A model generated the notes under the pieces. The model was not told where the DNA came from and did not search any database. It worked only from the letters and a program-made list of their open reading frames with translations. A DNA stretch of 64,000 bases, taken from the NCBI RefSeq assembly GCF_003991905.1, contig NZ_RSCL01000004.1:422890-486889 (forward strand), in the 5' to 3' direction. Shown piece by piece: positions 28,796-37,337 of this stretch. Numbering within the stretch: position 1 is the stretch's first letter; every line of letters starts with the position of its first letter. The translations under genes were made by a program, and so were the position numbers. The DNA is from Dulcicalothrix desertica PCC 7102. Lineage in GTDB: Bacteria; Cyanobacteriota; Cyanobacteriia; Cyanobacteriales; Nostocaceae.

Positions 28796-29405
28796 CCCAT
28801 GAGTTTATACTTGTAGATAAAGTAAGAGAATTTATAGCTTTATCAGCCATAAATAATACATCTGTTTTACAATCCGTATAAGAATTAAGATAAATTAGAC
28901 AAGATTGAGAATAAACTGTATAGTTATGATAGTTAATATTAGTCAAACTAAATTCATAAACTTTTGTCAGGTAAAATTTAGCCGCTTCAACTTCCCACAG
29001 TTCCATTTTACAAAGACCAATATTAAACCATGTACGCATTTCTATATATTCTTGCTTGACTGCAACTCTATTAAAGACTTCGATGGATTTATCAAAGCAT
29101 TGCAACGCTAATCCTAGACTACCAATGATGCGATATGTATACCCAAGAATATGGTATAAATGAATCAATCTATTATCGTCTTGAATTTTAGGAATAATCG
29201 GATTGATAACATCTACAACTTTTTGAAGTAATCCGAGCTGATAAAGCGACGAACCTAGTGTCAAACTTCGATAATTTCGATTACTTCTTTCGGTTAGTAT
29301 CACATCACAAGCTTGTTCATAATCTTGAATCGCAACATAATGATAATAAGCTTCTAAAGCGAAGCGAGCATCATTTACATCTATAATTGTATTAACTGTT
29401 GACAT
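28755..29405 (-). pseudogene. Middle TPR fragment of the broken STAND gene
   Basis: This ORF is in the same frame as the ATPase ORF upstream and is separated from it only by a TAG codon. The intervening codons read N-V-S-N-R-H-A-A-E-F-W, then M-S-T-V-N-T. R-x-A-A-E-F-W followed by D-A-x-x-A-L-E-A-Y-Y-H-Y is the usual junction from NB-ARC to TPR in this cyanobacterial family. So the ATG at 29405 is internal to the ancestral gene. It ends in a frameshift with a false tail (G-H-N-A-R-Q-S-C). Confidence 0.7.
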
Positions 29406-29438
29406 CCAAAACTCTGCTGCATGTCGATTAGATACATT

Positions 29439-30728
29439 CTATTCACTGGTAGACTTCAAACGTTGCTTGGCTTCAAGCATAATTATAGAATGTAACCAAT
29501 ATTTACCTTTATGGAACTCGATTAAAGATAAATCTTTTAAATCTCTAATTAAACGAATTCGCAAAGAATCTGGAACATCCCAAAGTAAACACAATAATCC
29601 TTCGATTGGAATTGAGGGAATATTTTTATAGCGATAGCACCCTAAGCGGCAAAGTAAATTATAAGCTGGTAAATTATTTTTCTTTAACCGTTCAAATTGA
29701 CTTGCAACTAAATCTTTTAATTCTCTTTCTAATAATAAATCTCCAGATTTTTTGGTTTCATGCCAGTAAGTATCAATATCACCATAAAAATCTGTTATAA
29801 TTGCACCGCTAAGTATTTGCATCGCTTTTGCATTTCCTCCATATGCTCGCCACATTTCACTAATCAATGGAGAATTAGAATTAATATTGCGCCAACCAAA
29901 AAACTGGCGCCACGCATCCTCATCTAATCCTTTGAGTCGGTAGCGATAAACTGCTACACTTGGTTCATACAAAGGCTCTCTACTTGTTATTAATGTAACT
30001 GAATTTACATCGGGGTCAGATAATATCTCTAATAGTTGTAAATAGTGGCGCCTTTCTTCAATGAGTTTACCGTTTTTATCCAACGCTGTTTCTAAGCTAT
30101 TTATAAATATTCCAATTTTTCGATGTTTTTCTTGTAGTTTACGTCGTAGTCGTTCCAAGTTAATATGAAAATCTCGTGCTGGTTGTTCATTAAATTCTCG
30201 CTGCAACCATTCTTCAACAACGCTCTCAACGGTAGAAATATTTTGTATTTCCTTACCTAGCCTTAACTGTAAGACATCAAAATTATATTTTTTAAAATAA
30301 TTATATCCTAGAGTAGTTTTACCTACGCCCCCTTTTCCTTGTATAAGTATAAATTTAGAACCCTGAAACACAATTTTATTCAACTCTTCAATTTCTACAT
30401 CTCTTCCAATAAAGCTAAAGTTAACGCTATTAAGACTAACTTTTTCAGTTGCTAAATTTTGTTGATACCAGCAACGTTCTATTGCTACTTTAAATGTTTT
30501 CTTACTAACCTTTTGACCTATTAGTTTAGAAAGTTCGCTCCAGAGTCCGGCGCCAACTTCTTTTAAATAAGCCTCAGTATAATCATACTTTATTGCAATA
30601 TCTAGGTATGTTTGTCTTTCATCATGCCATAATTCTTTTAAGATAATCATTTGACATGAGTCTAAATACTTGCTATTTTTTTGAACGGTTAATTTTTCTA
30701 GATAATTTAAAACTTGTTCTATATTCAT
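29439..30728 (-). CDS. STAND ATPase: vMAP-type HTH plus NB-ARC (truncated by amber codon)
   Basis: The 429-residue ORF starts with the helical vWA-MoxR-associated-protein type HTH domain (about 1-90, W-S-E-L-S-K-L-I-G) and has an NB-ARC ATPase with P-loop G-K-G-G-V-G-K-T-T (131-139) and the S-R-E-P-L segment after the Walker B strand. The Walker B strand reads I-F-I-N-S-L-E where relatives have I-D-N-L-E, so a key Asp may be lost. The TAG at 29441-29439 removes the TPR sensor half, which continues in frame downstream. STAND proteins act as signalling or anti-phage switches. As it stands, the protein is probably non-functional or a stand-alone ATPase. Confidence 0.75.
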   Translation of the reverse strand: MNIEQVLNYLEKLTVQKNSKYLDSCQMIILKELWHDERQTYLDIAIKYDYTEAYLKEVGAGLWSELSKLIGQKVSKKTFKVAIERCWYQQNLATEKVSLNSVNFSFIGRDVEIEELNKIVFQGSKFILIQGKGGVGKTTLGYNYFKKYNFDVLQLRLGKEIQNISTVESVVEEWLQREFNEQPARDFHINLERLRRKLQEKHRKIGIFINSLETALDKNGKLIEERRHYLQLLEILSDPDVNSVTLITSREPLYEPSVAVYRYRLKGLDEDAWRQFFGWRNINSNSPLISEMWRAYGGNAKAMQILSGAIITDFYGDIDTYWHETKKSGDLLLERELKDLVASQFERLKKNNLPAYNLLCRLGCYRYKNIPSIPIEGLLCLLWDVPDSLRIRLIRDLKDLSLIEFHKGKYWLHSIIMLEAKQRLKSTSE

Positions 30729-31091
30729 TCGATACTCAGTACTATTGTGATTCTACTTTAACAGTTTGATGAAAGGATTTACATACCTTAACCTACTTTT
30801 ACCTACTTTTTTTGATATAAACTACCTACCTGAAACATACCAATAAAGCAACTACTATTGATTACAATCGAGACATGAAGAACAAACAAATTAGAGCGTA
30901 AAGGCAAGTGGTGTGAGCAACATTATTTATAGAAAAAAGCTCAACAACAATAAAAGTTAGTCTTAAACTGTATAAAACTGAATAGACAATATGTTCTTTA
31001 GTGTGCTGTCTGTAGCTAACAGTCTAACTAACTATTTTTGTAGAGCGCAAACGGGTTTGATAAGTAGTTTACACTCTACTGGAGGAATTTT

Positions 31092-31349
31092 ATGTCAGAC
31101 AAACATTGTGATTGCGGTCGTTGCCATTGCTGTAATGGTTATGTACAAGATGCAAAAAATCCAAATAGATATGTGAATTTAGAAACGGGACAAGAGCGTA
31201 AGTTAGATAAGAAAAAGTGGAAATTAGATTGGCTAATCTTATGGTTTTTGATTGCCTTGTTTTTTACACACTATGTTAAATTTGAGCCAGTTACAAATCC
31301 TAAAATTCCTAATCCACCTCGACAAAGTTCTCGCAGTTTAGTTAATTAG
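31092..31349 (+). CDS. Small membrane protein with N-terminal cysteine cluster
   Basis: The 85-residue protein starts M-S-D-K-H-C-D-C-G-R-C-H-C-C: five Cys and two His within 14 residues, a probable metal site. A single membrane helix follows (L-D-W-L-I-L-W-F-L-I-A-L-F-F, about 45-60), then a Pro-rich tail. A strong GGAGGAATTTT ribosome site precedes the ATG. No family is recognised. Likely a membrane-tethered metal-binding protein. Confidence 0.7.
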   Translation: MSDKHCDCGRCHCCNGYVQDAKNPNRYVNLETGQERKLDKKKWKLDWLILWFLIALFFTHYVKFEPVTNPKIPNPPRQSSRSLVN

Positions 31350-31361
31350 AGGTTTGCATGG

Positions 31362-31383
31362 TTGGGTTAACACCCAACCTACG
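31362..31383. repeat. ACCCAACC-family inverted repeat
   Basis: GGTTGGGTTAACACCCAACC forms a near-perfect inverted repeat just after the cysteine-rich protein gene. Confidence 0.7.
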
Positions 31384-31514
31384 ATAAAAAATTTCAAATT
31401 TATTTCGATATTTTAAACTTATATACTTTAAGCTAATCGATATCATAAATAAATATTAGTTAAAGTTAATTTACCATAGTTTACAATTTATGATACATAT
31501 ACACTTAAACAAAA

Positions 31515-31916
31515 ATGGCTGACATTGTAGATATTGCTGTTGGTGCAGGTTCATTCTCGACTCTTGTTACAGCTGTTCAAGCAGCGGGTTTAGTAGAAAC
31601 ACTTAAGAGTCCTGGTCCATTCACTGTATTTGCACCTAATGATGATGCTTTTGCCAAATTACCACCAGGGACTATAACGACTTTAGTGCAAAATATTCCT
31701 CAGTTAACACGTATTCTCAAGTATCACGTTGTACCAGGTAAATTGACGAAAGCGGACTTAGCTAATCTTGGAACCGTTACTTCCGTAGAAGGTTCAACAA
31801 TCAATATTAATTGTGCTGACGGATTTGAGGTAAAAAATGCCACTGTATTAGCAGCAGATATTGATGCTGATAATGGTGTAATTCATGTTATAGATACAGT
31901 CATTCTCATGGGTTAA
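31515..31916 (+). CDS. Fasciclin (FAS1) domain protein
   Basis: The 133-residue protein is one complete FAS1 domain: [23 protein letters not shown] (box H1), the Y-H-V-V-P-G motif, and [12 protein letters not shown] (box H2). No signal peptide is present, as in many short cyanobacterial FAS1 proteins. FAS1 domains mediate adhesion or ligand binding. A hairpin (GAGGAG...CTCCTC, 31931-31954) follows the stop. Confidence 0.93.
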   Translation: MADIVDIAVGAGSFSTLVTAVQAAGLVETLKSPGPFTVFAPNDDAFAKLPPGTITTLVQNIPQLTRILKYHVVPGKLTKADLANLGTVTSVEGSTININCADGFEVKNATVLAADIDADNGVIHVIDTVILMG

Positions 31917-32128
31917 TAAAGATTTATGTAGAGGAGCGTAGTAATACTCTCCTCATTGTTTATATTGCGTTATAAAATGTGGAAGGCATGGTGATTTGCC
32001 TCGAAAGCATGTAAATTAAAATTTTAGAGAAACTTAAGTAAATTTTAATTATTACTAGTCTTTATTTGCATTGCTTTTGAACAAAACAACCGAAAACTTA
32101 TAGTAATTTAAAACTACTGCAACAATTA

Positions 32129-32467
32129 ATGCTTGACTTAAACACGTTATCTGAATTTTCTCGCGCGAATTGTATAAGTATTTGCGCGTTTCTAGTGCCA
32201 GCAAATCTCATTGCAACATCGCTGACAATGATTCTTGTTTTCATACATCGTCAACGTTTATCACAGCAAGTAGGACAAGCATGTGGAATTGCTAGCTTTT
32301 TTGCTGTAACCATGATACTACATGTATATACCTGGTTTGAAGTAGGTATAGTCAGACCGCAAACTTTTATACTGCTATTACTAGCTATTAGTTGTTTACT
32401 AACAAACATCGTCGCAGTTTGGTTACATCATCGCTTGGTGAAAGTAGTGCTGAGTGCTGAGTGCTGA
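32129..32467 (+). CDS. Small multi-pass membrane protein, unknown
   Basis: The 112-residue protein has three hydrophobic helices (about 18-38, 51-70, 79-98). No family is recognised. Its last residues (V-L-S-A-E-C-stop) are read from a GTGCTGA repeat array that starts inside the gene, so the original C-terminus has probably been replaced. Confidence 0.6.
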   Translation: MLDLNTLSEFSRANCISICAFLVPANLIATSLTMILVFIHRQRLSQQVGQACGIASFFAVTMILHVYTWFEVGIVRPQTFILLLLAISCLLTNIVAVWLHHRLVKVVLSAEC

Positions 32468-32476
32468 GTAGTGAGT
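32448..32476. repeat. GTGCTGA heptamer array
   Basis: About three to four copies of GTGCTGA then GTAGTGA. The array overlaps the 3' end of the membrane protein gene and provides its stop codon. Confidence 0.85.
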
Positions 32477-32478
32477 TT

Positions 32479-32815
32479 TTAGTGTTGGGAACATTGATAA
32501 TGTTGTAATGCAGGTTGTGGAGTGGATACAGTATTAAAGGCAATTAATTCGATTCCACCGTCTGCATCTACACCAAATCCTTGAGCTTCGATAAGTTGAT
32601 GGGAATTTTGATAACAATTTCGATAATTCTGAGTGTAACTTCGATTTTGGTTATTTTGACCTCGGCGCCTTGAGATATCACGCATATCATTCCAAGTGGT
32701 TTCGCTTCGGAGAGAGTTGCTAGGGTTTGCAGGTATTTCACCACGTCCACTAACTATAAAGCGATTTTTTAATCATGATGCTGTACAAGCAGAAGCTATT
32801 GGTTGAAATTTAAAA
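32479..32815 (-). pseudogene. C-terminal relic of a two-partner-secretion (haemagglutinin-like) exoprotein
   Basis: The strand reads Q-P-I-A-S-A-C-T-A-S-stop-L-K-N-R-F-I-V-S-G-R-G-E-I-P-A-N-P and on to the stop at 32479, in one frame apart from the TGA at 32775-32773. C-T-A-S, then F-I-V-x-G-R-G-x-x-P-x-N-P is the hallmark of the C-terminus of large cyanobacterial filamentous-haemagglutinin-domain proteins. The body of that gene (normally over 700 codons) is missing upstream. The remaining ORF of 68 codons is not a real start. Confidence 0.65.
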
Positions 32816-33310
32816 ACATATTCTGTATAGCAATGATGTATATGAATTAATTAGTTTTTATAAAATACTGATGATTTATTCTTGAGTAATAATAAATTAT
32901 TGATTGAGTATTTTACTTTATATTAGCCTATAAGTTGAAGGAAGTTTTATCATACCTAGAGAAATTACTGAAAAACGTTTTTATCTCTTGTAGAACAGCC
33001 CTTCTTTGCCTGTGTTATCAGGCACTTGATACAACATTTGTCAGGCGGGACGCCTGACCCACAAGAATGGTGTCAGCATAATACAAAAATAATACTAAAA
33101 AATACAAATGTGAACCACGGTTCACATTTAGCAAAATAGTTTAAGTGTACTTTTCAGCCTAAAGGAATATTTTTATACCAAAATTATGTATATCGGGGTA
33201 ACATTTCATAACTAGTTAAGTTTGCTGCTTTTCGGGCTAAACCTTAGTAAAAGGAAAGCGAGTGAGACTTACTCTGGTAAACATTAGGTGAAATGGTATT
33301 ACTACTTATA
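32816..33310. other. Gene-free stretch with REP-like palindrome
   Basis: No gene is supported here. CAGGCGGGACGCCTGACCCACAAG (about 33040-33064) is a REP-like palindrome, and GTGAACCACGGTTCAC near 33111 is a short perfect inverted repeat. The right end runs into a possible small RNA (see 33170-33340). Confidence 0.5.
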
Positions 33311-33336
33311 CCCCTGGTTAAAATACCAGGGGTTTT
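33311..33336 (+). terminator. Strong hairpin terminator without an upstream ORF
   Basis: CCCCTGG-TTAAAATA-CCAGGGG followed by TTTTC. Read on the + strand it has a T tail, but the nearest + strand gene ends 850 bp earlier. It may terminate a small RNA beginning around 33170, or serve the converging minus-strand gene. Confidence 0.65.
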
Positions 33337-33355
33337 CATATTGACCGAAATTACC

Positions 33356-33997
33356 TTATTCTCTTTGTGGAACCGGAGCAGGTTGAATAGGAGTAGTCTC
33401 GAAAGTACGATTGAACTGATTTGGTTGATTAGGTGGCAGTACTGGCGTATTTACAGGAGTAGGATTCCCTGGTCCGAATGAAGGTAAAAGCCCACCGAGT
33501 CTATCGCTAGCATCGATACAGGTGTCCATTGCTTGAAGTGCTGAGTAATCAATTTCACGACGTATCCCAACTACGCAAGATGCAAACCTAACTGGTAGTA
33601 AGCTACGACTACAATAGTTGAAAACTGATGGGTCGAAAGAATCTCTTTTGCTCGTACTAATGTTAACAACGCAAGTTGCTAAATCTTCAGGACGACGTGC
33701 AGAGCGACAAGAAGGAAGAATATCAGTAGCAGCAACCTGAGTTTGTCGTTGAATTCGAGTCACACAATTAGAAAAGTCTCTTGGACGGAGTACCGCAGCG
33801 CAATTTTGTGAAGCAGCTTCGGGGGTAATACCCAGTCTCAGCAGTCTTCCTGCACAAGCACGGTAATCACTACCAAAAGTACTTGATTGTATTTGACCCA
33901 TAGCTGGCAAAGTAAAAACAGAAGAAAACCAGCCAGTGATAGCTAGTACGCTTGCAAGACTGGTAGTATATTTACCTTTCTTCAATAATTTAAACAT
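33356..33997 (-). CDS. Secreted protein with cysteine repeats
   Basis: From the ATG at 33997 (GGGGATTTATTAAA upstream) the protein has a signal peptide with P-A-M-G-Q cleavage site. The mature part contains at least three repeats with spacing like C-(A/S)-x-x-L-x-P-x-x-F-x-x-C-V-x-x-I (e.g. F-S-N-C-V-T-R-I, L-A-T-C-V-V-N-I, F-A-S-C-V-V-G-I), eight cysteines in all, then a Pro/Asn-rich tail. Each repeat probably makes a disulphide-linked helical hairpin. Family name not recognised. An in-frame ATG at 34036 is less likely. Confidence 0.65.
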   Translation of the reverse strand: MFKLLKKGKYTTSLASVLAITGWFSSVFTLPAMGQIQSSTFGSDYRACAGRLLRLGITPEAASQNCAAVLRPRDFSNCVTRIQRQTQVAATDILPSCRSARRPEDLATCVVNISTSKRDSFDPSVFNYCSRSLLPVRFASCVVGIRREIDYSALQAMDTCIDASDRLGGLLPSFGPGNPTPVNTPVLPPNQPNQFNRTFETTPIQPAPVPQRE

Positions 33998-34152
33998 TTT
34001 AATAAATCCCCAAACACCCAACTTATGGTATCGCATTTAGAGGAAGGGGGAGGGGTTTAAGGGCTAATTCATAATTCCCTATTCCCTATTTCCAATTTCC
34101 ATTTATAATTAAATGTCTGAGTAAAATTTAAACAGGATTACAGTACTGAACC

Positions 34153-34761
34153 ATGTCCCGATATAGAGGACCTCGTTTAAGAGTCACCCGCCGCTTAGGC
34201 GAATTGCCAGGATTAAGTCGTAAAAGTGCCCGTCGTGCTTATCCACCTGGTCAGCACGGTCAGAACCGCAAGAAGCGTTCTGAATATGCTGTGCGTTTGG
34301 AAGAAAAGCAGAAGCTTCGTTTTAATTACGGTGTTACCGAAAAACAGTTGTTGCGTTACGTGCGTAAAGCAAGACGTGTAACCGGTTCAACCGGACAAGT
34401 GCTACTGCAATTACTAGAAATGCGCTTGGATAATACAATATTCCGTTTAGGTATGGCGCCTACCATTCCTGCTGCTCGACAATTAGTTAATCACGGTCAT
34501 GTATTAATCAATGGACGTGAAGTTAACATTGCCAGTTACCAGTGCCGTCCCGGTGAGGTTATTAGTGTCCGTAATAACGACCGCTCAAAGAAACTTGTGG
34601 AAGCTAATTTGCAATACCCAGGTTTGGCAAACCTCCCTAGCCATTTGGAGTTTGACAAAAACAAACTTGAAGGCAAGGTCAATGCTGTTGTTGAGCGCGA
34701 ATGGGTGGCGCTACAAATTAATGAACTACTGGTCGTTGAGTACTACTCACGTCAAGCATAA
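34153..34761 (+). CDS. rpsD: 30S ribosomal protein S4
   Basis: The 202-residue protein begins [10 protein letters not shown] and has the S4 RNA-binding fold ([24 protein letters not shown]). Length matches cyanobacterial and plastid S4. It binds 16S rRNA and starts small-subunit assembly. It stands alone, as usual in cyanobacteria. A heptamer array follows. Confidence 0.98.
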   Translation: MSRYRGPRLRVTRRLGELPGLSRKSARRAYPPGQHGQNRKKRSEYAVRLEEKQKLRFNYGVTEKQLLRYVRKARRVTGSTGQVLLQLLEMRLDNTIFRLGMAPTIPAARQLVNHGHVLINGREVNIASYQCRPGEVISVRNNDRSKKLVEANLQYPGLANLPSHLEFDKNKLEGKVNAVVEREWVALQINELLVVEYYSRQA

Positions 34762-34768
34762 AACAGTT

Positions 34769-34845
34769 ACGAGTGCTGAGTTCTGAGTGCTGAGTAGTAA
34801 TATTGTATTTTACTCAGCACTCAGCACTTTCCACTCAGCACTGTT
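34769..34845. repeat. GTGCTGA heptamer arrays in inverted orientation
   Basis: GTGCTGAGTTCTGAGTGCTGAGTAG is followed, after a short spacer, by CTCAGCACTCAGCACTTTCCACTCAGCAC. The two arms can pair to a long hairpin between the convergent rpsD and moaA genes, so it may act as a two-way terminator. Confidence 0.8.
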
Positions 34846-35835
34846 TTACCCTCCTATTTGCGACATGGTGCGGCTGTAATTGCCTGTCGCAGTTCCGGAA
34901 TAACGTTGTTTAAAGTTTATTTCAGATTTTACCGTCAATAATTCTTGTAGCTGCTCTCGCAATTTGGTAATGCTGATACCGCTGCGGAGAGCAGTTTTTA
35001 AATCGATTTGACCCGTTTCGTTTAGTAAACAAGGACGTAACCAACCGTCAGCAGAAAGTCTAACTCGGTTACATTTATCGCAAAAGCATTCTGACATTTG
35101 GCTAATAAATCCTAATGTACCTTTGGCGCCAGGTATTTGAAAGACATCCGCAGGGCCATTACCACGAACTTGACTTTCGGTCAGTCCCCAACGTGCGCGA
35201 ATTTGCTGACGTAATTCTTCAGAAGCTACCCAACCTTTATTTCCAAATAAATCACCATTCCCAACTGGCATAAATTCAATAAATCTGACATGCCATTGTT
35301 TGTCAAGAGTTAAGGCTGCTAAATCTAATACTTCGTGGTCATTAACACCAGGTATTACCACTACATTTAACTTCAACGGGTCAAAGCCTACATTATACGC
35401 AGCTTGAATACCATCCCAAACTTGGCGCCACTTCGAGCGTCCACGATTACCGATAATTTGGTTAAATGTATCTTCTTCTAAAGAATCTAAGCTAATATTA
35501 ATCCTTCTTAAACCAGCATTATACAGGTCTTGAGCTATTGGTGCCAGTAAAAAACCATTAGTTGTCATCGATAAATCTTGCGTTTCTGGCAAAGAGGCAA
35601 TTCTTTTTACAAGCTCAACAACGTGCGGACGCAATAAAGGTTCACCACCAGTTAAACGAAAGCGGGTAAACCCAACTGGAATAAAAACTTCTTTAATCAG
35701 AATTAGTAACTCTTCATTCGTTAATAAATTTTGTTTAAGTATATAATCTAACTCCGCTCCCTCCGGCATACAGTAATGACACCGGAAATTACAACGGTCA
35801 ACCAAACTAATTCGCAAATAATCTACTTGATTCAT
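34846..35835 (-). CDS. moaA: GTP 3',8-cyclase MoaA (molybdenum cofactor)
   Basis: Radical-SAM enzyme of the first step of molybdopterin synthesis. From the ATG at 35835 the product starts [14 protein letters not shown] and carries the first 4Fe-4S cluster motif C15-x3-C19-x2-C22 (C-N-F-R-C-H-Y-C). The second cluster motif ([10 protein letters not shown]...R-P-C) and the C-terminal G-G dipeptide are present. A GTG 11 codons upstream (35868) is a possible but less typical start. No other moa gene is adjacent. Confidence 0.95.
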   Translation of the reverse strand: MNQVDYLRISLVDRCNFRCHYCMPEGAELDYILKQNLLTNEELLILIKEVFIPVGFTRFRLTGGEPLLRPHVVELVKRIASLPETQDLSMTTNGFLLAPIAQDLYNAGLRRINISLDSLEEDTFNQIIGNRGRSKWRQVWDGIQAAYNVGFDPLKLNVVVIPGVNDHEVLDLAALTLDKQWHVRFIEFMPVGNGDLFGNKGWVASEELRQQIRARWGLTESQVRGNGPADVFQIPGAKGTLGFISQMSECFCDKCNRVRLSADGWLRPCLLNETGQIDLKTALRSGISITKLREQLQELLTVKSEINFKQRYSGTATGNYSRTMSQIGG

Positions 35836-36062
35836 CTTTAACATTTTGCTTATACTGTCTATAGACACTTTGTACTTATTTTGTCAAGATATTAAACACT
35901 TATTTTTGGAGTCTCTATACTAATACTCTTTTAAGTTAGCGTGGAATTATCTAAAATCTCTCTTCAAAAAAGCATACATAGTGCAAATCAACTTCTGGGC
36001 AAGCAAAAATATTATGAATCAAAGTTAACTCATTTTTGAGTATTATTTTTCACAAAGGCAAG

Positions 36063-36092
36063 TAGAGACCGAATTAATTCTGTCTCTACGCG
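36063..36092. repeat. Palindromic repeat (TAGAGAC family)
   Basis: AGTAGAGACCGAATTAATTCTGTCTCTAC is an inverted repeat with one mismatch, just after the protease gene. The copy near 40963 has the same core with perfect pairing. Confidence 0.8.
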
Positions 36093-36106
36093 CAGAGAAT
36101 TTGCTA

Positions 36107-37033
36107 TTATTTATTACTTAAAGACTCTTGAATGGTAGAAATCTTCACAGCAAAGTTGGTAATGTCTTGTCCTGTGCGAAGATTTTTAGCTTCAGCATTA
36201 TTTAAAGCTACAATATAAGGGTCGCCGTTTATTACACCAATAATGGCGCCACCACTGGAACCACCGGCTGTAGAACAATCGTGTAGTAAAAAGCCAGAAT
36301 CTTCTTTAAGAATACTGCACCCTGCTTCATAAGAAGCTGTCCAACCTTTACCAGCACTAAAATAATTTTTATATTTCTCAGTTGGGAAGTCACCTGAATA
36401 ACCAACAAAAAAGAAAGCTTTCGGATTTTGAGTGAGTGTATTAGTAGGTATAGATTTTAATCCTAAATAACCATATTTACGACCTAAAGGCTGATTGATT
36501 TTCATTATCGCCCAGTCGTTAGAACTTATACCACTACCATCCTTAAAATTTGTACCGTAAATAACCTGCTCAACTTCTGCCACATCTTGAAATCTTTTAT
36601 CAATCACATTGGGCATAAATAAAATTTGCTTACTTAATTCACCCGTTTCTGGATCAATTACACAGTGAGCGTTAGTTAAAACCAAATTCTCAGCAATTAA
36701 ACTACCCGTACAATGATAGCTTTTAGCATCCGCAGTAGTTCCTTGAATTCGACCTATTGCCGACCAAGGGTATTTTCTACTTAACATTGGAATACGGTTA
36801 TCAATACCTGTAGGAATTCCTCTAGAACCACCTTCATTCGGCTTTGTCGAACGTCCTAAATTTTGAGGTACAAAAGGTTTACTAGCTGCTTCTAAGGTAA
36901 TATTACCTGCTTGTTTTGAACTAATAAACTGTGGTGTAATGCTTTGCTTAGTTTGTGCTTGTACTGATATTGCTGTCATCGCACTTATAATTCCAGTTAA
37001 AAACAGCGCAGTATATTTCTTGCTAATTATCAT
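36107..37033 (-). CDS. Exported trypsin-like serine protease (S1/V8 type)
   Basis: The 308-residue protein has a signal peptide (about 1-27). The triad is H123 (T-N-A-H-C), D173 (S-N-D-W-A-I) and S260 (G-G-S-S-G-G). The C-T-G-S-L-I strand before the histidine and the H-x-C pairing also fit chymotrypsin-fold glutamyl-endopeptidase-like proteases. It probably acts in the periplasm or outside. It lies 305 bp downstream of a CHAT protease-like gene on the same strand; the two may be functionally linked. No clear promoter motif is seen between them. Confidence 0.88.
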   Translation of the reverse strand: MIISKKYTALFLTGIISAMTAISVQAQTKQSITPQFISSKQAGNITLEAASKPFVPQNLGRSTKPNEGGSRGIPTGIDNRIPMLSRKYPWSAIGRIQGTTADAKSYHCTGSLIAENLVLTNAHCVIDPETGELSKQILFMPNVIDKRFQDVAEVEQVIYGTNFKDGSGISSNDWAIMKINQPLGRKYGYLGLKSIPTNTLTQNPKAFFFVGYSGDFPTEKYKNYFSAGKGWTASYEAGCSILKEDSGFLLHDCSTAGGSSGGAIIGVINGDPYIVALNNAEAKNLRTGQDITNFAVKISTIQESLSNK

Positions 37034-37337
37034 CGTCCGCTCCGAAATTACACTAAGATTACAACAAAGCTAAAATAATCATAAACCAGGTTATTTATCA
37101 CTAATACAGGCAATAATTAACACAAAATGTCTGTAATTTGATTTATTAAAAACGTGATAAACATAACACTTTGGTCACGTATAGATTATTGCATCATTAT
37201 CAGTACGATTATAAAAAATTTGTGATTATTTTATTTTTCACCCATTAAGTCATTGAAACTCAACACTAAACTATATTTCAGGCGCCGGATTACTTATGCA
37301 TATTAATACGACGCTCTGGCTCGCTTGAGCAATAACT

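Noticed and set aside
28755..29405. Independent TPR gene with ATG at 29405
   Set aside because: Codons before the ATG (R-H-A-A-E-F-W) continue the conserved NB-ARC to TPR junction in the same frame as the ATPase.
21277..32815. Stop-codon recoding or programmed readthrough
   Set aside because: Three different stops are involved and essential genes use all stops normally; decay is simpler.
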